DNA from: Actinomadura sp. J1-007
GTDB lineage: Bacteria; Actinomycetota; Actinomycetes; Streptosporangiales; Streptosporangiaceae
NCBI RefSeq assembly: GCF_009793335.1
Contig: NZ_WING01000001.1
Span: forward strand, 5,456,001-5,520,000
DNA length: 64,000 nucleotides
Direction: 5' to 3'
The position numbers and the translations under genes were made by a program. Of the stretch, positions 16,274-25,019 are shown in pieces; the stretch's first letter is position 1; each line of letters begins with the position of its first letter. The notes beneath the pieces were generated by a model. It was not told the DNA's origin, made no database searches, and saw only the letters and a program-made list of their open reading frames with translations.

Positions 16274-17448
16274 ATGGACATCAGTGACATGGCCCGGCCG
16301 CTCGACGGCGCGGGGATCTCGGCGTTCCTGCGGTCGCTTCCCGCCCGGCCCCTGCTGCTCGGCCTGGGCGAGGCCAGGCACTTCGTCGGGGAACTGGGCG
16401 AGCTGCGCAACGAGGTCTTCAGGTATCTGGTCGAGCACGAGGGCTACCGGTCGTTCGCCATCGAGAGCGACTGCCTCAGGGGCCTCGTGGTGGACGACCA
16501 CATCACGGCGGGCGCGGGCACGCTCGACGACGTCATGGAACGCGGCTTCAGCCACCGCTTCGGCACGGTGCCGGCCAACCGCGAACTCGTCCGCTGGATG
16601 CGCGCCTACAACGAGGAGCACGGCGAGAAGCTCCGGTTCTTCGGGTTCGACGGCCCTCTGGAGTACTGGGCGGAGAGCCCGCGCCAGGCGCTCATCGGGC
16701 TCTACGAGCTCCTCGACGGCCCGTTCACCGACGCCGTCGCGACCAGGGAGACCCTCGAAACGTTGCTGGGCCCGGACGACCGGTGGTCGGACGAGGCCAC
16801 GGCCATGGACCCGTCGCGGTCGATGGGCCGGTCCGCCGACGCGAAGCGGCTGCGGCTGATCGCCGACGACCTGGTCGCGCTGCTCGACACGCAGGCGCCG
16901 CAACTCAGCCCGGCCGACAGGGAGCGCGCGGCGCTGTACGGGCGCACCGCCGTCGGACTGCTGCGCTACCACTACTGGCTGGCCGACGCGTCCCCGGCGC
17001 GGTGGACCCGGCTGTCGGCCCTGCGGGACGCGATGATGGCCGCCAACCTGCGAGCCGTCGCCGAGAACGGCCCGGCCCTGGTCTTCAGCCACAACCTCCA
17101 CCTCCAGCGGAACAAGAGCGACATGTCGTTCGGCGAGCACGTGGTGGAGTGGTGGAGCGCGGGCGCGCTCACCGCGGCGCACCTGGGCGACCGGTACGCC
17201 TTCCTGGCCTCGGCCTTCGGGACGGCCGGCGGAGACGCCCCGCCCCGGACTCCGTCGAGGGCGTCCTGTCCACGCTCCCGTGGGACCGCTCCCTCATCGA
17301 CGCCCGCCGCCTGGCCGGGACCCTCGCGGAGCCCACTCCGCGCGTCTCCCGCGACTTCGCCTACTTCCCGCTGGACCCGGCCCAGCTCAAGGAGATCGAC
17401 GGCATCGTCTTCCTCAAGCAGGCCGTCGAGCTGGAGGAGGTGAGCTGA
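16274..17448 (+). CDS. Erythromycin esterase family protein (one apparent frameshift)
   Basis: The protein starts at ATG 16274 and has the family's N-terminal signature LLGLGEARHFVGELGELRNE (Glu/His residues expected to form the active centre), then FAIESDCLRG and LRFFGFDGPLEYW. Later conserved parts are ALVFSHNLHLQRNKSDMSFG. The frame breaks after TAGGDAPP near 17245 and continues in the next frame as DSVEGVLSTLPWDRSLIDAR to 17448. One C added to CCCC at 17243-17246 restores about 391 residues. Family members hydrolyse macrolide lactones or other esters; the real substrate here is unknown. It is probably under the divergent TioE regulator. Confidence 0.82.
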
Positions 17449-17506
17449 TCCGCGCGGGTCGGGAACCCGCGCCGCCGCCGCCCGCCCCTCGTGCCGTACC
17501 ACCGGC

Positions 17507-17554
17507 TTGACATGCCTGGAATGTCGTTCCACACTGGTATGGAACAACATTCCA
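17507..17554 (+). promoter_or_regulatory. Promoter with two tandem TetR-type operators
   Basis: TTGACA (17507-17512) is a good -35 with a possible -10 CACACT 17 bp on. Covering the -10 are two dyads, TGGAATGTCGTTCCA (17517-17531) and TGGAACAACATTCCA (17540-17554), each TGGAA-N5-TTCCA. Together they also form a 15-bp imperfect inverted repeat (one mismatch) around 8 bp. The arrangement suits co-operative binding of a TetR-type repressor encoded elsewhere. Confidence 0.65.
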
Positions 17555-17570
17555 GAGCTGAGGAGCCACC

Positions 17571-18697
17571 ATGAACACCCACGTCACGATCATCGGCGCC
17601 GGACTCGGCGGCCTCGTCCTGGCCCGCGTCCTGCACGTCCACGGCATCCCGTCCACCGTCTACGAGGCGGAGGCGTCCCCGGCGGCGCGCGCGCAGGGCG
17701 GGATGCTCGACATCCACGAGGACAACGGCCAACCGGCCCTGGAGGCGGCGGGCCTGACGGACGGGTTCCGCGACCTCGTCCTGGAGGGCCGAGAGGCGAC
17801 ACGGATCCTCGCCCGGGACGGGACCGTCCTGTTCGACGACGACAGCGCGCGCGGACGCCCCGAGGTGCTGCGCGGCGAGCTGCGGCGGTTGCTGCTCGAC
17901 TCGCTGCCCGCCGGAACCGTCCGGTGGGGGCACAAGGTCAGCGGCGTCCGCGCCCTCGGCGGCGGGCGCCACGAGGTGGGCTTCGCCGGCGGAGGCACGG
18001 TGGTCACGAGCCTGCTGGTCGGCGCGGACGGCGCGTGGTCACGCGTCCGTCCGCTGCTCTCCGACGCGGCGCCCGAGTACATCGGCCGGTCGTTCGTCGA
18101 GACCTACTTGTACGACGCCGACACCCGGCACCCGGCCGCCGCGAAGGCGGTCGGCGGCGGGTCGCTGTTCGCGCTCGCGCCGGGTAAGGGCATCCAGGCC
18201 CACAGGGAGAGCGGCGGGACGTTGCACACCTATGTGGCGCTGTCGGAGTCGCAGGACTGGTTCGCCGGCGTCGATTTCACCGACGCCGACGCGGCCGCCG
18301 TACGGATCGCGTCGGAGTTCGACGGCTGGGCGCCGGAGCTCACCGCGCTCATCACCGAGAGCGACACCGCGCCCGTCCTGCGCCCCTGAGCGCCCTGCCC
18401 ATCGAGCACCGGTGGGATCGCGTTCCCGGGGTGACCCTCCTCGGCGACGCCGCCCACCTCGCGGCCCCGAACGGCGAGGGCGCCAACCTGGCCATGCTCG
18501 ACGGCGCCGAACTCGGCAGGGCCATCGCCGCGCACCCGGACGACATCGAGACCGCGCTCGCCGAGTACGAGCGGGCCATGTTCCCCCGCAGCGCCGAAGC
18601 CGCCGCCGACGGCGCCGAACTCCACGAGATCCTCTTCGGCGACGGCACGCCCCGCACCCTGCTCGACATGTTCCAGGGGAACGGGCAGCCGCGATGA
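17571..18697 (+). CDS. TetX-like FAD-dependent monooxygenase (one apparent frameshift)
   Basis: Starts MNTHVTIIGAGLGGLVLARV (FAD Rossmann motif GxGxxG) after AGGAG. The second motif is VVTSLLVGADGAWSRVRPLL (DG motif). The frame stops at 18389 but continues in the next as ALPIEHRWDRVPGVTLLGDA, which carries the third flavin motif GDAAHLAAPNGEGANLAMLD, to 18697. Adding one C to CCCC at 18383-18386 restores about 375 residues. The family (PHBH-type class A monooxygenases, TetX branch) hydroxylates aromatic or polycyclic compounds with NADPH. It probably has its own repressor acting at 17517-17554. Confidence 0.85.
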
Positions 18698-18751
18698 GCC
18701 CCCGGCGTGCGGCCACGGGCCCGTGGGGTCCCGCGGCCGCGGAGTCCGGGG

Positions 18752-19384
18752 CTACCTGGTGGCGAGGGCCTGGCCGACCTCGTGGGCCGTGTCGAGCGCC
18801 TCGCTGTGGAGCCGGGCGGCCAGATCGCGCAGCGGCTCCATCGCGGGGGTGGTGGCGGCGAGCGTGAGCTCCCGCTCGATGACGCTCAGGTCGGCCTGCC
18901 ACATGTCGGCCAGCACCCGCCGCAGGTACGGGGTGGAGTGGTCCCAGCCCTCGCGCGGGGTGCCGGGCCCGTACCCGCCGCCGCGCACGGTGGCCAGCAC
19001 GGTCGGGGTGTCCTTCAGGACCGGGGCGGCGGGCCCGGCCCCGGCGATCACCAGGTCCGCCCAGGTCTTGAAGTGCTGCGAGACGCCGAAGTTGTAGAGC
19101 GGCACCGCCAGCAGCACCGCGTCGGCGGCCTGGAGCTCCTCGGCCAGCGACGCGGCGAGGTCCAGCGCCTCCCGGTGCGCGGGGGTGCGGTCGGACTCGG
19201 GCGTGTACTGGCCGATCGTGGCCTGGGTCCACGCGTCGGCGGGCAGCGGGTCGGTGCCGAGGTGGCGGCGCACGACCGGCTCCCCGGGGTGGGCGGCGCT
19301 CCACCTGGCCTCCACGATGTCGGCGAGCTCGGCGCTGGCGGAGGTGCCGGGAAGGATGCTGGCGTCCAACCGGAACAGGCTCAT
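18752..19384 (-). CDS. FMN-dependent NADH azoreductase (AzoR-like)
   Basis: A 210-residue flavodoxin-fold protein. The N-terminus LFRLDASILPGTSASAELAD matches the FMN phosphate loop of AzoR (LxxxaS...S.S). PLYNFGVSQHFKTWADLVI is the conserved P-x-x-N-F segment contacting flavin, and ATVRGGGYGPGTPREGWDHS follows. It reduces azo dyes and quinones by two-electron transfer from NAD(P)H as a cytosolic dimer. ATG 19384 has GAGGAGAAG upstream. It forms a divergent pair with the TetR gene across a perfect operator, indicating quinone-type inducers. Confidence 0.9.
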   Translation of the reverse strand: MSLFRLDASILPGTSASAELADIVEARWSAAHPGEPVVRRHLGTDPLPADAWTQATIGQYTPESDRTPAHREALDLAASLAEELQAADAVLLAVPLYNFGVSQHFKTWADLVIAGAGPAAPVLKDTPTVLATVRGGGYGPGTPREGWDHSTPYLRRVLADMWQADLSVIERELTLAATTPAMEPLRDLAARLHSEALDTAHEVGQALATR

Positions 19385-19449
19385 GTCTTCTCCTCAGGCG
19401 GGGGCCGCGGCGCGGCCCGGTGGCGTCGGGCCCCACGGCCCGCACGAGC

Positions 19450-19473
19450 ATAAGCGGACTTTACCCCGCTTAT
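19450..19473. promoter_or_regulatory. Perfect TetR operator between azoreductase and TetR genes
   Basis: ATAAGCGG (19450-19457) and CCGCTTAT (19466-19473) are exact reverse complements with an 8-bp spacer, 24 bp upstream of the TetR GTG and 65 bp upstream of the azoreductase ATG. Confidence 0.7.
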
Positions 19474-19497
19474 ATTCCAGGCGGTAGGTTGAGGCGC

Positions 19498-20136
19498 GTG
19501 GAACCTTCCGTGCTGCCCTTCGGCCGGCCCCGCGGCGAGCGCGCCGACGCGGCGCGCAACCGCGAGCACCTGCTGCTGGTGGCGCGCGAGATGATCGCCG
19601 AGGACGGGGTGGAGAAGGTGACCATGGACGGTCTGGCCGAACGGGCCGGGCTGGGCAAGGGCACCGTGTTCCGCCGGTTCGGCACCCGCGCGGGGATCTT
19701 CGCCGCGCTGGTGGACGACGCCGAGCGCGCGCTCCAGGAATCGGTGATGGGCGGGCCGCCGCCGCTCGGCCCCGGCGCCGATCCGGTGCGGCGGATGATC
19801 GCCTACGGCCGCGCCCGGATCGCCTTCCTCCGCGACCACCACGCGGTCGTCCGCGCCTCCCTGGACCGCAACCGGCCGGTCTTCGCCGGGGTCGCTGGCA
19901 TGTCCACGCTCCACATCGGCATGCTCCTGGAGCAGATCCGCCGGGAGGGGCGCGCGGACTTCACCGACATCGCCGCCCTGACCATCCAGCTCACCGCGGC
20001 CCTCGAAGGCCCGTTCCTGCTGTATCTGGGCGCGACCGCGTCCATGCCGGAGCACTCCCCGGACTTCGAGTCCGGCCCCTCTCTGGGCGACAGCTGGCAG
20101 GACCTCGTCGAACGCGTCTGCGCGCCCACCGCCTGA
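19498..20136 (+). CDS. TetR-family repressor of the azoreductase
   Basis: 212 residues from GTG 19498. The TetR_N helix-turn-helix spans residues 18-65 (NREHLLLVAREMIAEDGVEK, then MDGLAERAGLGKGTVFRRFG). The C-terminal ligand and dimer domain is divergent, with LTIQLTAALEGPFLLYLGAT. The family binds palindromic operators as dimers; the perfect dyad 24 bp upstream is the evident site. The divergent AzoR-type gene is the likely target, giving a quinone/azo-stress module. The in-frame ATG at 19420 would place the operator inside the gene, so GTG 19498 is preferred. Confidence 0.9.
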   Translation: MEPSVLPFGRPRGERADAARNREHLLLVAREMIAEDGVEKVTMDGLAERAGLGKGTVFRRFGTRAGIFAALVDDAERALQESVMGGPPPLGPGADPVRRMIAYGRARIAFLRDHHAVVRASLDRNRPVFAGVAGMSTLHIGMLLEQIRREGRADFTDIAALTIQLTAALEGPFLLYLGATASMPEHSPDFESGPSLGDSWQDLVERVCAPTA

Positions 20137-20220
20137 CGAGCCCTGCCGTGCCCCGGCGCAAGTCGTTCCACAACGGCCCCCAGGCCACCCGGCTCGCCAG
20201 AACGCGACGGGCCGGTCGGC

Positions 20221-20661
20221 TCAGCCGATCTGTTCGGCCAGGGCGACGATGATGCCCGCGGGGCCGCGGAGGTAGCAGAGCCGGAAGACGTCCTCGTACC
20301 GCGCCACCTCGCCCAGGAGTTCGGCGCCGTGGGCGCGCAGGCGGGCGACGGTGTCGTCGATGTCGTCGACGGCGAACATGACGCGGTGCAGACCGAGCGT
20401 GTTGGGCGGCGGGTCGTGCGGCTCGGGGGCGGACGCCTCGGGCGCGCGGTACCGGGTCAGCTCCAGCTTGCCGTGGCCGTCCGGGGTCCGCATCATCGCG
20501 ATCTCGCTCCGGACTCCGTCGAGCCCGACGGTGCGGTCCGCCCAGACGCCTTCGACCTGCGCCTCGCCCTCCAGCTCCATGCCGAGTTCGGTGAAGAACG
20601 CGACGGCCGCGCGCAGGTCGTCCACGACGATGGCGACATTGTCCATCCGCTGAATGGTCAT
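20221..20661 (-). CDS. VOC-family (glyoxalase/bleomycin resistance-like) protein
   Basis: A 146-residue protein from ATG 20661 (MTIQRMDNVAIVVDDLRAAV). It has the beta-alpha-beta-beta-beta modules of vicinal oxygen chelate proteins: AVAFFTELGMELEGEAQV, then GLHRVMFAVDDIDDTVARLR and YLRGPAGIIVALAEQIG. Candidate metal ligands are the His of GLHRVMF and the Glu of KLELTRY. Activity (lyase, dioxygenase or binding protein) cannot be told. It lies alone between the TetR and P450 genes. Confidence 0.88.
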   Translation of the reverse strand: MTIQRMDNVAIVVDDLRAAVAFFTELGMELEGEAQVEGVWADRTVGLDGVRSEIAMMRTPDGHGKLELTRYRAPEASAPEPHDPPPNTLGLHRVMFAVDDIDDTVARLRAHGAELLGEVARYEDVFRLCYLRGPAGIIVALAEQIG

Positions 20662-20701
20662 GGCGTCGAGCATAGGGAACGCCGGCCGTCCGGCATCGGG
20701 G

Positions 20702-22051
20702 TCACGGTTCGCGCGGTGTGAGGTTCATGTGGATGTCGTCGGCGGCCCATAGGACGAAGCGTTCGACGGGGGTGACCGTCTGTCCGGGCGCCAATTCGAA
20801 ACGGAACCGCTTCAGCAGGACGGCCAGTACGAGCTGGGCCTCGACCATCGCGAGGGCGGCGCCCTCACAGCTGCGCGGGCCGAGCCCGAAGGGAATGTAG
20901 GCGAGCCGGGGCCGTCCGGCCGACGCCTCCGGCGTGAACCGTTCGGGATCGAAAACGTGCGGGTCGGGCCAGTGATCGGGATTCAGATGCACGGCCCAGA
21001 ACGGATAGAAGATGGTCGTGCCCGCCGGAACGCGGTACTCGCCGAGCATGAGGTCCTCGGTGGCCTCGCGCGCGCCGTACGGCCCCGGCGGGTAGAGGCG
21101 CATCGTCTCCCTGAGCACCATGTCGAGGTAGGTCAGCTTCTTGAGGTCGCCGTATCCGGGCGCGGGACGGTCGCCGAGTACGCGGTCCAGTTCGCCGGTG
21201 ACGCGCTCGGCCGCCTCCGGGTGCCGGGCCAGCAGGTAGAGCGTCCAGGAGATCGCGACGCCGGTGGTGTGGTGGGCGGCCAGCATGGTCATCAGCACCG
21301 TGTCGCGGATCCGCGCCGTGGACTCGCCCGCGGCGGCCAGCGCCGCGATCAGGTCGCTGCGGTCGGCCCGTTCCGCGGCGCCCCGTTCGCGGTGCGCGGC
21401 GAGCACCCGGTCGACGCTCGCGCGCAGGTACGCCAGGGCCTCCTCGGCACGGGCCCGCCGCTCCCGCTCGGCGTCCGGCGTGTCCGCCCGCGTCAGGTAC
21501 GCGGTGAGCACCTCCTCGAACGCGGACACGACCCGTCCGGCCGACTCCGGGGACTCCAAGCCGCTGCCGAGCGCGTACTCGCAGATCATGCGCAGCGACA
21601 GCGCGCTCAGGTCCTTCTGCAAGGCGACCGCGCCCTGGGCGGCGCGTTCGGCCCACTGCCCGGCCAGCTCGGTCGCCAGGGCGCTGAGCCGCGCGAAGTG
21701 CGCTTCGTGCGAGGGCCGTCCCGCCAGCACCGACAGCAGCACCCGGCGCCACGGACCGTGCTCGCCGGCCGGGAGCGTCTGGAGATTGCCCGACTCCTGG
21801 AGCGGCGCCAGGAACTCGAACAGCCTCTCCGGCCGCTTGTCGATCTTCGCTGTGGCCTCCAGCAGCACGGGGTCGGCGACCGACACCGCGACGTCCGCGC
21901 CGGGCAGCGGGAAGCGGACCACCGGCCCGTACTCGGCGTGCAGCCTCAGCTGGTAGTTGTGCAGCCCGCCGGCGGCCGCGACGGCGGCGGCGCCGTCGCC
22001 CTCCGCGGGCGGACCGGGGATCTGCGGTGGGGTGGTGCCGTCGCCTCGCAC
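20702..22051 (-). CDS. Cytochrome P450 with atypical I-helix
   Basis: 449 residues from GTG 22051 (preceded by GGGAGAG). P450 hallmarks are the K-helix ETMRLYPP, the FDPERFTPE meander and the haem loop FGLGPRSCEGAALAM, with the proximal Cys near residue 395. The I-helix reads MLAAHHTTGVAISW where most bacterial P450s have AGxE/DTT, so the usual acid is a His and the Gly an Ala. The close neighbour in the other direction is the iolG operon, sharing the intergenic region. No ferredoxin or reductase gene is nearby; the substrate is unknown. Confidence 0.92.
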   Translation of the reverse strand: MRGDGTTPPQIPGPPAEGDGAAAVAAAGGLHNYQLRLHAEYGPVVRFPLPGADVAVSVADPVLLEATAKIDKRPERLFEFLAPLQESGNLQTLPAGEHGPWRRVLLSVLAGRPSHEAHFARLSALATELAGQWAERAAQGAVALQKDLSALSLRMICEYALGSGLESPESAGRVVSAFEEVLTAYLTRADTPDAERERRARAEEALAYLRASVDRVLAAHRERGAAERADRSDLIAALAAAGESTARIRDTVLMTMLAAHHTTGVAISWTLYLLARHPEAAERVTGELDRVLGDRPAPGYGDLKKLTYLDMVLRETMRLYPPGPYGAREATEDLMLGEYRVPAGTTIFYPFWAVHLNPDHWPDPHVFDPERFTPEASAGRPRLAYIPFGLGPRSCEGAALAMVEAQLVLAVLLKRFRFELAPGQTVTPVERFVLWAADDIHMNLTPREP

Positions 22052-22178
22052 TGCGCTCTCCCGACGTCGATCCGGTGGTTCCGGGATGCCGCCATGCTTC
22101 CACGCTCCGGACCGGAGCGGGAGCCGATGGCCGGATGCGAGGTTGTGATGACCACACGTCTGTACGTCCATATGTAAG

Positions 22179-22217
22179 AACAAACTATTGACGGGGCATG
22201 GCGGCCGAGGCTACAAC
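22179..22217 (+). promoter_or_regulatory. Promoter of the iolG-led operon
   Basis: AACAAACTATTGAC (22179-22192) gives -35 TTGACG, with TACAAC as -10 after 18 bp. The same 14-mer, with one change, forms the -35 block of the iolE operon at 35166-35179, suggesting common control. The 137-bp intergenic region also serves the divergent P450 gene. Confidence 0.55.
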
Positions 22218-22320
22218 TGTGGTCCAAGCCACAGGCAGGTGGCCGGTCGGTGAACGGACGGTGTCCGGTACGGGACGCCGGGGGGACGCACCGCCCGTCG
22301 AAGGGCCAGGGAGGCACACC

Positions 22321-23316
22321 ATGCTGGTCGGACTGTTGGGCGCGGGACGGATCGGGGCCTGGCACGCCAGGTTCCTGAGCGGGCACCCGCTCGTGCGCGA
22401 GCTCCTGATCGGCGACGCCGACCCGCGGCGGGCGGAGGCCCTGGCCGGGCCGCTCGGCGCCCGCGCCGCCGATCCCGAGGCGGTGCTCGCGGCGGGGCTG
22501 GACGCCGTGCTGATCGCGACGCCGACCGCCACCCACGCCGAGCTGCTGCTGCGGGCGGCCGAGGCCGGCGTCCCGGTCTTCTGCGAGAAGCCCGTCGCCG
22601 CGGACCTGGAGACGACCGGGCGGGTGCGCGAGCGGGCCGCGAAGACCGGGACGCCGGTGCACATCGGCTTCCAGCGCCGCTTCGACGCCGGCTACGCGGC
22701 GGCCCGGCTCGCGCTGCGGGACGGGCGGCTCGGCGACCTGCACCGCGTGCACCTGGTCACGGCGGACCCGGCTCCGCCCGGCGCGGAGTACGTCCGCTCG
22801 TCCGGCGGCATCTTCCGGGACTGCCACATCCACGACTTCGACATCCTGCGCTGGGTCACCGGCCGCGAGGTCGAGTCGGTCACCGCGGTGGGCGCCAACC
22901 GGGGCGACGGCTACTTCGCGGCCTCGGGGGACGTGGACACCAGCGCCGCGGTCATGGTCCTGGACGACGGCACCGTCGCCACGATGCAGGGCTCCCGCTA
23001 CAACGGCGCCGGATACGACGTCCGGATGGAGCTGGCGGGCACGGCGGAGACGTGGGTGGTCGGGCTGGACGAGCGCGCGGCGCTCCGTTCGGCCGAACCC
23101 GGCGTCGACTGGCCCTCCGGGGACGCCTGGGCGAACTTCTGGGAGCGGTTCGAGCCCGCCTACGCGAGCGAGATTGGAACGTTCCTAGACGTGGCGCGGG
23201 GACGTGCCGACAGCCCCTGCACGGTGGACGAGGCGTTCGAGGCGCTGCTCGTCGCGGAGGCGGCCGCGCTCTCGCTGCGGGAGGACCGGCGGGTCCGGCT
23301 CGCGGAGTTGCGGTGA
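22321..23316 (+). CDS. iolG: Inositol 2-dehydrogenase-like Gfo/Idh/MocA oxidoreductase
   Basis: 331 residues from ATG 22321 after GGGAGG. The Rossmann motif is LVGLLGAGRIGAWHARFL, the family lysine is in VPVFCEKPVAADL, and the catalytic region reads GGIFRDCHIHDFDILRWVTG. The family oxidises myo-inositol to 2-keto-myo-inositol with NAD+, the first Iol step. Assignment rests on the motifs and on the rest of the pathway lying at 35256-42504. It heads an operon with a phosphate permease (its TGA overlaps the next GTG), which is unusual for iolG. Confidence 0.82.
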   Translation: MLVGLLGAGRIGAWHARFLSGHPLVRELLIGDADPRRAEALAGPLGARAADPEAVLAAGLDAVLIATPTATHAELLLRAAEAGVPVFCEKPVAADLETTGRVRERAAKTGTPVHIGFQRRFDAGYAAARLALRDGRLGDLHRVHLVTADPAPPGAEYVRSSGGIFRDCHIHDFDILRWVTGREVESVTAVGANRGDGYFAASGDVDTSAAVMVLDDGTVATMQGSRYNGAGYDVRMELAGTAETWVVGLDERAALRSAEPGVDWPSGDAWANFWERFEPAYASEIGTFLDVARGRADSPCTVDEAFEALLVAEAAALSLREDRRVRLAELR

Positions 23317-24296
23317 TCTGGGCGGCGGCGTTCGCGGCGGTCGCGGTGGCGTTCGTGTGGGTCACCGGGGTCAACGACGGGGCCGCGCTGCTCGGCCTCG
23401 GCGGGCGCTACCCGCGCTCGCCGGCGCCGCTGCTGGTGCTGCTCGCGGTGGCGCCGCTCGTGCTGGTGCCGGCGCTGGCCGGGACCGCGGTCGCGCGCAC
23501 GTTCACCGAACGGCTCGCCGACCTCGGCGAGCCGCGGGGCGCCCAGGCGTTCCTGGCCGGCGCGGCCGTGGCGCTCGTCGTGGTCGGCGGCCTGTCCAGG
23601 AAGGGCCTGCCGACGAGCCTGACGCTCGCGGTGCTCGGCGGCATCGGCGGCGCGTGCCTCGGCCTCGGCCTGCCGGTGTCGTGGGGCCCGCTCGGCGCCG
23701 TCCTGCTCGTCGGGGCGGCGGCGCCGCTGGTGGGCACCGCCGCCGGGTACGGGATCGGGCTGGCCGCGCGGCGCGTCCCCATGTTCGCGGGGATGCCGCG
23801 GGCGGTGCGCACGGCGCACGTGGTCGCCTACGGCGCGCAGTGCGCGGCCTACGCCGCCAACGACGGCCAGAAGATGTTCGCGGTCGCCGGCGTGGCGCGC
23901 CAGGTGGTGGCGGCGCGGCGGCCCGGCGCGGTGGGACCGCTCCAGCCCACGCCCCTCCTGCTCGTCCTCGTCGCGGTCGTGTTCTGCGCCGGGGCGCTCA
24001 GCGCGGTGCACCGCGTCGGGGACCGGCTCGGCCGCCGGCTGGTGCTGGCGAGGCCGCTGCACGTGGTCTCGACGGAGGCGGCCGCCGCGGCGTCGGTGAC
24101 GGTCAGCTCGTTCGCCGGGGCCCCGGTGAGCATGACGCAGTCGGTGACCGGCGGGGTGGTCGGCGTCGCGGCGAGCGAGGGCGCGTGCCGGGTGCGCTGG
24201 GAGAACGTGCTCGGGATCGGGACGGCGTGGCTGCTGACGCTGCCGCTGTCGTTCGCGGGCGGCGCGCTGTGCGCGGCGGCGATGAGGGCGCTGTGA
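23313..24296 (+). CDS. PiT-family inorganic phosphate permease
   Basis: 327 residues from GTG 23313, overlapping the iolG stop by four bases. The two inverted PiT signatures are GVNDGAALLGLGGRY near residue 17 and YAANDGQKMFAVAGV in the second half, with about 8-10 TM helices between and after. PiT carriers import Pi, often as a metal-phosphate complex, with protons or Na+. The next gene is the usual DUF47 partner. Placement inside an inositol/ABC/phosphatase operon suggests it collects the phosphate released by the phytase or phosphatases. Confidence 0.9.
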   Translation: MIWAAAFAAVAVAFVWVTGVNDGAALLGLGGRYPRSPAPLLVLLAVAPLVLVPALAGTAVARTFTERLADLGEPRGAQAFLAGAAVALVVVGGLSRKGLPTSLTLAVLGGIGGACLGLGLPVSWGPLGAVLLVGAAAPLVGTAAGYGIGLAARRVPMFAGMPRAVRTAHVVAYGAQCAAYAANDGQKMFAVAGVARQVVAARRPGAVGPLQPTPLLLVLVAVVFCAGALSAVHRVGDRLGRRLVLARPLHVVSTEAAAAASVTVSSFAGAPVSMTQSVTGGVVGVAASEGACRVRWENVLGIGTAWLLTLPLSFAGGALCAAAMRAL

Positions 24297-24952
24297 ACGG
24301 CGCGGCGCGCACCGGCCACCGGTTCCGGCTCGTCTGGGACGACCTGCGCGGCCGGTCGGGCCACCGGGTCGTCGACCAGGTCGCGCGGCAGATCCGCGCG
24401 GTGCGGGACGGCGCCGAGCTGGCCCGGGAGATGGCCGCGGGACGGACGGCGCCCGCCTCGGCCCGCGCCCGGATGGCGGTGATCGAGCACGCGGGCGACG
24501 CCGAGCGCGCCGGGCTGGCCGCGATGCTGCGGGACGTCCTGGTCACGCCCATCGACCGGGAGGACCTCTACCGGCTGTCCCGCTCGGTGGACGACGTGCT
24601 GGACAACCTGCGCGACTTCGTCCGCGAGGCCGACCTGTTCGGGCCGCCGGAGTTCGGCTTCGCGCTGGCCCCGCTGGAGTCGGTGCTGGACGGGCTGGAC
24701 GCGCTCGAAGCCGCCGTCCGCAAGGTGCTCGACGATCCCGCCGCGGTCACCGTCGCGGCGCTCAGGGCGCGCAAGGCGCGCAACCGGGTCCGGGAGACCG
24801 AGCAGGCCGCGCTGGCCGACCTGTTCTCCGGGCCGTTCGACGTCGACGTGCTCCGCCGCCGGGAACTGCTCGGCCGGCTCGACGCGGTGGGGAGGCGCCT
24901 CGGCGAGGCGGCCGACGCGCTGTCGGACGCGATGCTCAAACGCAGTCACTGA
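24293..24952 (+). CDS. DUF47 (PhoU-like) partner of PiT
   Basis: 219 residues, GTG 24293 overlapping the PiT stop. The protein is nearly all helical, with PhoU-like heptads (VVDQVARQIRAVRDGAELAR, DREDLYRLSRSVDDVLDNLR). The acidic E/D-x-x-x-D motif in SRSVDDVLDN binds metal in PhoU relatives. DUF47 proteins are normally next to PiT and are thought to modulate it; that role is inferred from synteny. Confidence 0.88.
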   Translation: MNGAARTGHRFRLVWDDLRGRSGHRVVDQVARQIRAVRDGAELAREMAAGRTAPASARARMAVIEHAGDAERAGLAAMLRDVLVTPIDREDLYRLSRSVDDVLDNLRDFVREADLFGPPEFGFALAPLESVLDGLDALEAAVRKVLDDPAAVTVAALRARKARNRVRETEQAALADLFSGPFDVDVLRRRELLGRLDAVGRRLGEAADALSDAMLKRSH

Positions 24953-25019
24953 CCGGCCGGAACGAGGAGAGCCGCGGGCGCCGGGGGACCGCGGAGGCAC
25001 AACGAGGAGATGACCCATC

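Noticed and set aside
8051..18697. AraC, TioE, esterase and monooxygenase genes as genuine pseudogenes
   Set aside because: Each break is a single missing base in a G/C run with clean continuation in the next frame; consensus error is the better explanation.
20702..22051. P450 plus neighbours as a natural-product biosynthetic cluster
   Set aside because: No PKS, NRPS, terpene or RiPP core gene lies nearby, and the flanking genes are catabolic or regulatory.
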